Shown: positions 20,347-22,585 of the stretch, one piece after another
How the letters are laid out: the number at the start of each line of letters is the position of its first letter
Numbering within the stretch: position 1 is the first letter of the stretch
NCBI RefSeq assembly: GCF_000720635.1
Contig: NZ_JOCF01000095.1
Span: 1-22,585 of the forward strand
Source of the DNA: Streptomyces sp. NRRL WC-3742
GTDB taxonomy: Bacteria; Actinomycetota; Actinomycetes; Streptomycetales; Streptomycetaceae
DNA: 22,585 nt
Reading direction: 5' to 3'
Position numbers and translations under genes: made by a program
Notes under the pieces: generated by a model
The model's input: only the letters and a program-made list of their open reading frames with translations
Told to the model about the DNA's origin: nothing
Databases searched by the model: none

Positions 20347-22550
20347 CGCTTCGGCCTCCGTCCCCGACCCGGCTGCCAGGTGCGCAGGCGCAGGCTGTTG
20401 CCCACCACCAGCAGCGAACTCAGCGACATCGCCACCGCCGCCAGCATCGGGTTCAGCAGGCCGACCGCCGCGAGCGGGATCAGCACCAGGTTGTAGCCGA
20501 ACGCCCACAGCAGGTTCGCCCGGATCGTCGCCAGCGTCCGCCGGGCCAGGCGCACCGCGTCCACCACCGTCTCGATGTCGCCGCGCACCAGCGTCAGCCC
20601 GGCCGCGCCGATCGCCGCGTCACTGCCCGAGGCCAGCGCCACCCCGAGGTCGGCGGAGGCCAGCGCGACCGCGTCGTTGACGCCGTCGCCGACCACCGCC
20701 ACCCGCCGCCCCCCGGCCCGCAGTTCGGCCACCAGCTCCGCCTTGCGCTCCGGAGAGGCGGACGCGTGCACCTCCTCGATGCCCAGCTCCCGGGCCACCG
20801 CCCGCGCCGCCCCCGGGCCGTCCCCCGTCGCCAGCACCGGTTCCAGGCCCAGCCCGCGCAGCCGGTGCAGTGCCCGCCAGCTGCCCGCCCGTACGGTGTC
20901 GCCGACGGTCAGGAGGGCCTCGGCCTGCCCGTCCACCTCCACCAGGACGGCCGTGCGGCCCGCCTCCTCGGCCGCCGCCACGGCCCGCGCCAGCTCGGGC
21001 GGGAGGGGAGCGGCGGCCGCGTCCGGGCGGACCAGGCGGACGGCGCGGCCCTCGACCGTGCCGCGGACGCCCAGCCCGGCGGTGGCCGCGAAGCCGTCCA
21101 CGGGCGGCAGGGCGCCGCAGCGCTCGAGGGCCGCCGCCGCGACGGCCCGTCCGATCGGGTGCTCGGAGCGGTGCTCGACGGCGCCCGCCAGCCGGAGCAC
21201 CTCGTCGGCGGGGGTGCCACGGACGGTGGTGACGTCGGTGAGGGCCATCCGGCCCGTGGTCAGGGTGCCGGTCTTGTCCAGCACCACCGTGTCCACCCGG
21301 CGCAGGCTCTCCAGCACCTCGGGGCCGCGCACCAGCACCCCCAGTTCCGCGCCCCGCCCCGTCGCCGCCAACAGGGCCGTCGGCGTGGCCAGGCCCAGCG
21401 CGCACGGGCAGGCCACCACCAGCACCGCGACCGCCGCCGTCACCGCCGTCTGAGAGGCCGCGCCCGCGCCCAGCCAGAAGCCCAGCACACAGGCCGCCAC
21501 CGTCAGCACGCACGGCACGAACACCCCGGCCACCGCGTCCGCGAGCCGCTGCGCCTTGGCCTTCCCGGCCTGCGCCTCGGCCACCAGGGCGGTGATCCGG
21601 GCCAGTTGGGTGTCCGCGCCGACCGCCGTCGCCCGCACCACCAGTGCGCCGCCGACGTTCACCGTCGCACCCGCCACCGCGTCCCCCGGGCCGACCTCCA
21701 CCGGGACGCTCTCGCCCGTCAGTAGGCTCAGGTCCAGCGCGGAACCGCCCTCGACCACGACCCCGTCCGTGGCCACCCGCTCGCCCGGGCGCACCACGAA
21801 CTCCTGGCCCGGCAGCAGGAGTTCGACCGGCACCAGCCGCTCGGCGCCGTCCTCCCCGCGCAGGCACACCTCCTTGGCGCCCAGCTCCGCCAGCGCCCGC
21901 AGAGCGGACCCGCCGCTGCGCCGCACCCGGGCCTCGAGGCGGCGACCGGCCAGCACGAACAGGGGGACGCCGACCGCCGCCTCCAGGTACACGTGGGCGG
22001 CGCCGCCGGTGGCCGTCAGGGAGAACGGCATCCGCATGCCCACCGCCCCGGCGCCGCCGAGGAACAGCGCGTACGCGGACCAGCCGAAGGAGGCGGCGAC
22101 GCCGAGGCTCACCAGGGTGTCCATGGTGGCGGTGGCGTGCCGCAGTCCGCGCAGCGCCCGGCGGTGGAAGCCCGCCGAGCCCCAGGTGACCACCGGGACG
22201 GCCAGGGCGAAGCACACCCACTGCCAGGCGGGGAACTGCAGGGCGGGGACCATCGACAGGGCGAGCACGGGGAGGGCGAGGAGGGTGGCGAGGAGCAGAC
22301 GGCCTTCCTCCGGCTCCTCCTCCCGGGGCGTCGGTGGGGCGCCGGGGGCGGCCGTCTCGGCGGTGTAGCCCGCGCGCTCGACGGCCGCGACCAGGTCGGC
22401 GACCGGGACGTCGGCCGGGTGCAGCACCCGGGCCCGGCCCGTCGCCAGGTTCACCCCGGCGCTCACGCCCCCGATCCGCGCCAGGCGCTTCTCCACCCGG
22501 CCCACGCAGGCGGCGCAGGTCATCCCGCCGACGGTCAGGTCGGTGCTCAC
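20343..22550 (-). CDS. copA: CopA-type Cu+-translocating P1B ATPase (N-terminus may be incomplete)
   Basis: At least 735 residues. One N-terminal HMA domain has GMTCAAC (Cys12, Cys15). The ATPase core follows: TGE at 278-280, membrane CPC at 381-383, phosphorylation motif DKTGTLT from Asp425, HP at 464-465, and GDGVND at 621-626. The final helices hold YN (686-687) and MSLSS (from Met708), the Cu+ transport signature. It exports Cu+ from the cytoplasm. The GTG at 22550 has no Shine-Dalgarno sequence, and the frame stays open to the window edge with a Pro/Ala-rich stretch, so the true start probably lies outside. It is followed by the coupled PCuAC-like gene. No CueR, CsoR or CopZ gene is within the window. 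Confidence 0.92.
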   Translation of the reverse strand: MSTDLTVGGMTCAACVGRVEKRLARIGGVSAGVNLATGRARVLHPADVPVADLVAAVERAGYTAETAAPGAPPTPREEEPEEGRLLLATLLALPVLALSMVPALQFPAWQWVCFALAVPVVTWGSAGFHRRALRGLRHATATMDTLVSLGVAASFGWSAYALFLGGAGAVGMRMPFSLTATGGAAHVYLEAAVGVPLFVLAGRRLEARVRRSGGSALRALAELGAKEVCLRGEDGAERLVPVELLLPGQEFVVRPGERVATDGVVVEGGSALDLSLLTGESVPVEVGPGDAVAGATVNVGGALVVRATAVGADTQLARITALVAEAQAGKAKAQRLADAVAGVFVPCVLTVAACVLGFWLGAGAASQTAVTAAVAVLVVACPCALGLATPTALLAATGRGAELGVLVRGPEVLESLRRVDTVVLDKTGTLTTGRMALTDVTTVRGTPADEVLRLAGAVEHRSEHPIGRAVAAAALERCGALPPVDGFAATAGLGVRGTVEGRAVRLVRPDAAAAPLPPELARAVAAAEEAGRTAVLVEVDGQAEALLTVGDTVRAGSWRALHRLRGLGLEPVLATGDGPGAARAVARELGIEEVHASASPERKAELVAELRAGGRRVAVVGDGVNDAVALASADLGVALASGSDAAIGAAGLTLVRGDIETVVDAVRLARRTLATIRANLLWAFGYNLVLIPLAAVGLLNPMLAAVAMSLSSLLVVGNSLRLRTWQPGRGRRPKR

Positions 22551-22585
22551 CAGGGCGGGTGCGGGTGCGGGGCTGGGGGCGGGGG

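Noticed and set aside
1..22585. Mobile element, phage, tRNA or rRNA content
   Set aside because: No transposase, integrase, terminal repeats, tRNA-like cloverleaf or rRNA segment could be recognised on either strand.

Overview
The window reads as chromosomal DNA of a streptomycete-like actinobacterium (Streptomyces, Kitasatospora or a close relative). It is very GC-rich, third codon positions are almost all G or C, and many starts are GTG. It also carries a SepF-like division paralogue, WYL, ROK and LysR regulators, and a streptogramin-lyase homologue. I see no rRNA, tRNA, transposase, integrase, CRISPR array or phage gene. It looks like ordinary chromosome with single genes and short operons rather than an inserted element. 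Both ends fall in G-tracts inside open reading frames (a TetR C-terminus on the left, the N-terminus of a copper ATPase on the right), so both edge genes are probably incomplete.

Layout, left to right. 1-596 (-): TetR regulator with a clear operator, preceded by a striking triple palindrome (671-720). 819-2810 (-): SepF-like protein, DUF664/DinB protein, TVP38/TMEM64 membrane protein. 2956-5574 (+): secreted seven-repeat beta-propeller, DUF3592 membrane protein, an unrecognised protein. 5620-8158: MFS transporter (-) divergent from a ROK regulator (+), sharing one operator. 8228-10697 (+): TOBE/HTH protein, a small ORF, a GDPD-type phosphodiesterase and an AlkZ-like HTH_42 putative DNA glycosylase; the last three overlap by 4 bases each. 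10829-12890 (+): AI-2E family transporter, then a virginiamycin B lyase homologue with its catalytic residues in place. 12891-15850: terminator, 7-bp minisatellite, a small leaderless gene divergent from an ankyrin/DUF6461-like protein, and a two-domain universal stress protein. 15940-18018: WYL regulator (-) divergent from a DUF1579-like/NIPSNAP pair (+), with a 29-bp operator between two leaderless promoters. 18026-19779: LysR regulator (-) divergent from a short 3-hydroxyisobutyrate dehydrogenase-like oxidoreductase (+), both apparently leaderless. 19858-22585 (-): CopA-type Cu+ ATPase translationally coupled to a PCuAC-like protein that has lost its methionine ligands.

Three divergent regulator/target units (ROK/MFS, WYL/NIPSNAP, LysR/dehydrogenase) each have a visible palindrome between the two genes, and the TetR gene has its own. 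Seven starts have a -10-like hexamer 6-7 nt upstream and no Shine-Dalgarno sequence, which predicts leaderless mRNAs; they include the TetR, WYL and LysR regulators. The most useful items for follow-up are the triple 16-bp palindrome, the AlkZ-like gene with its QxQ motif, the WYL-controlled pair, the lyase, and the methionine-free PCuAC protein. I found no clear sign of a wholly new multi-gene system; the best candidates are the coupled small ORF/GDPD/AlkZ-like operon and the WYL/DUF1579/NIPSNAP unit.
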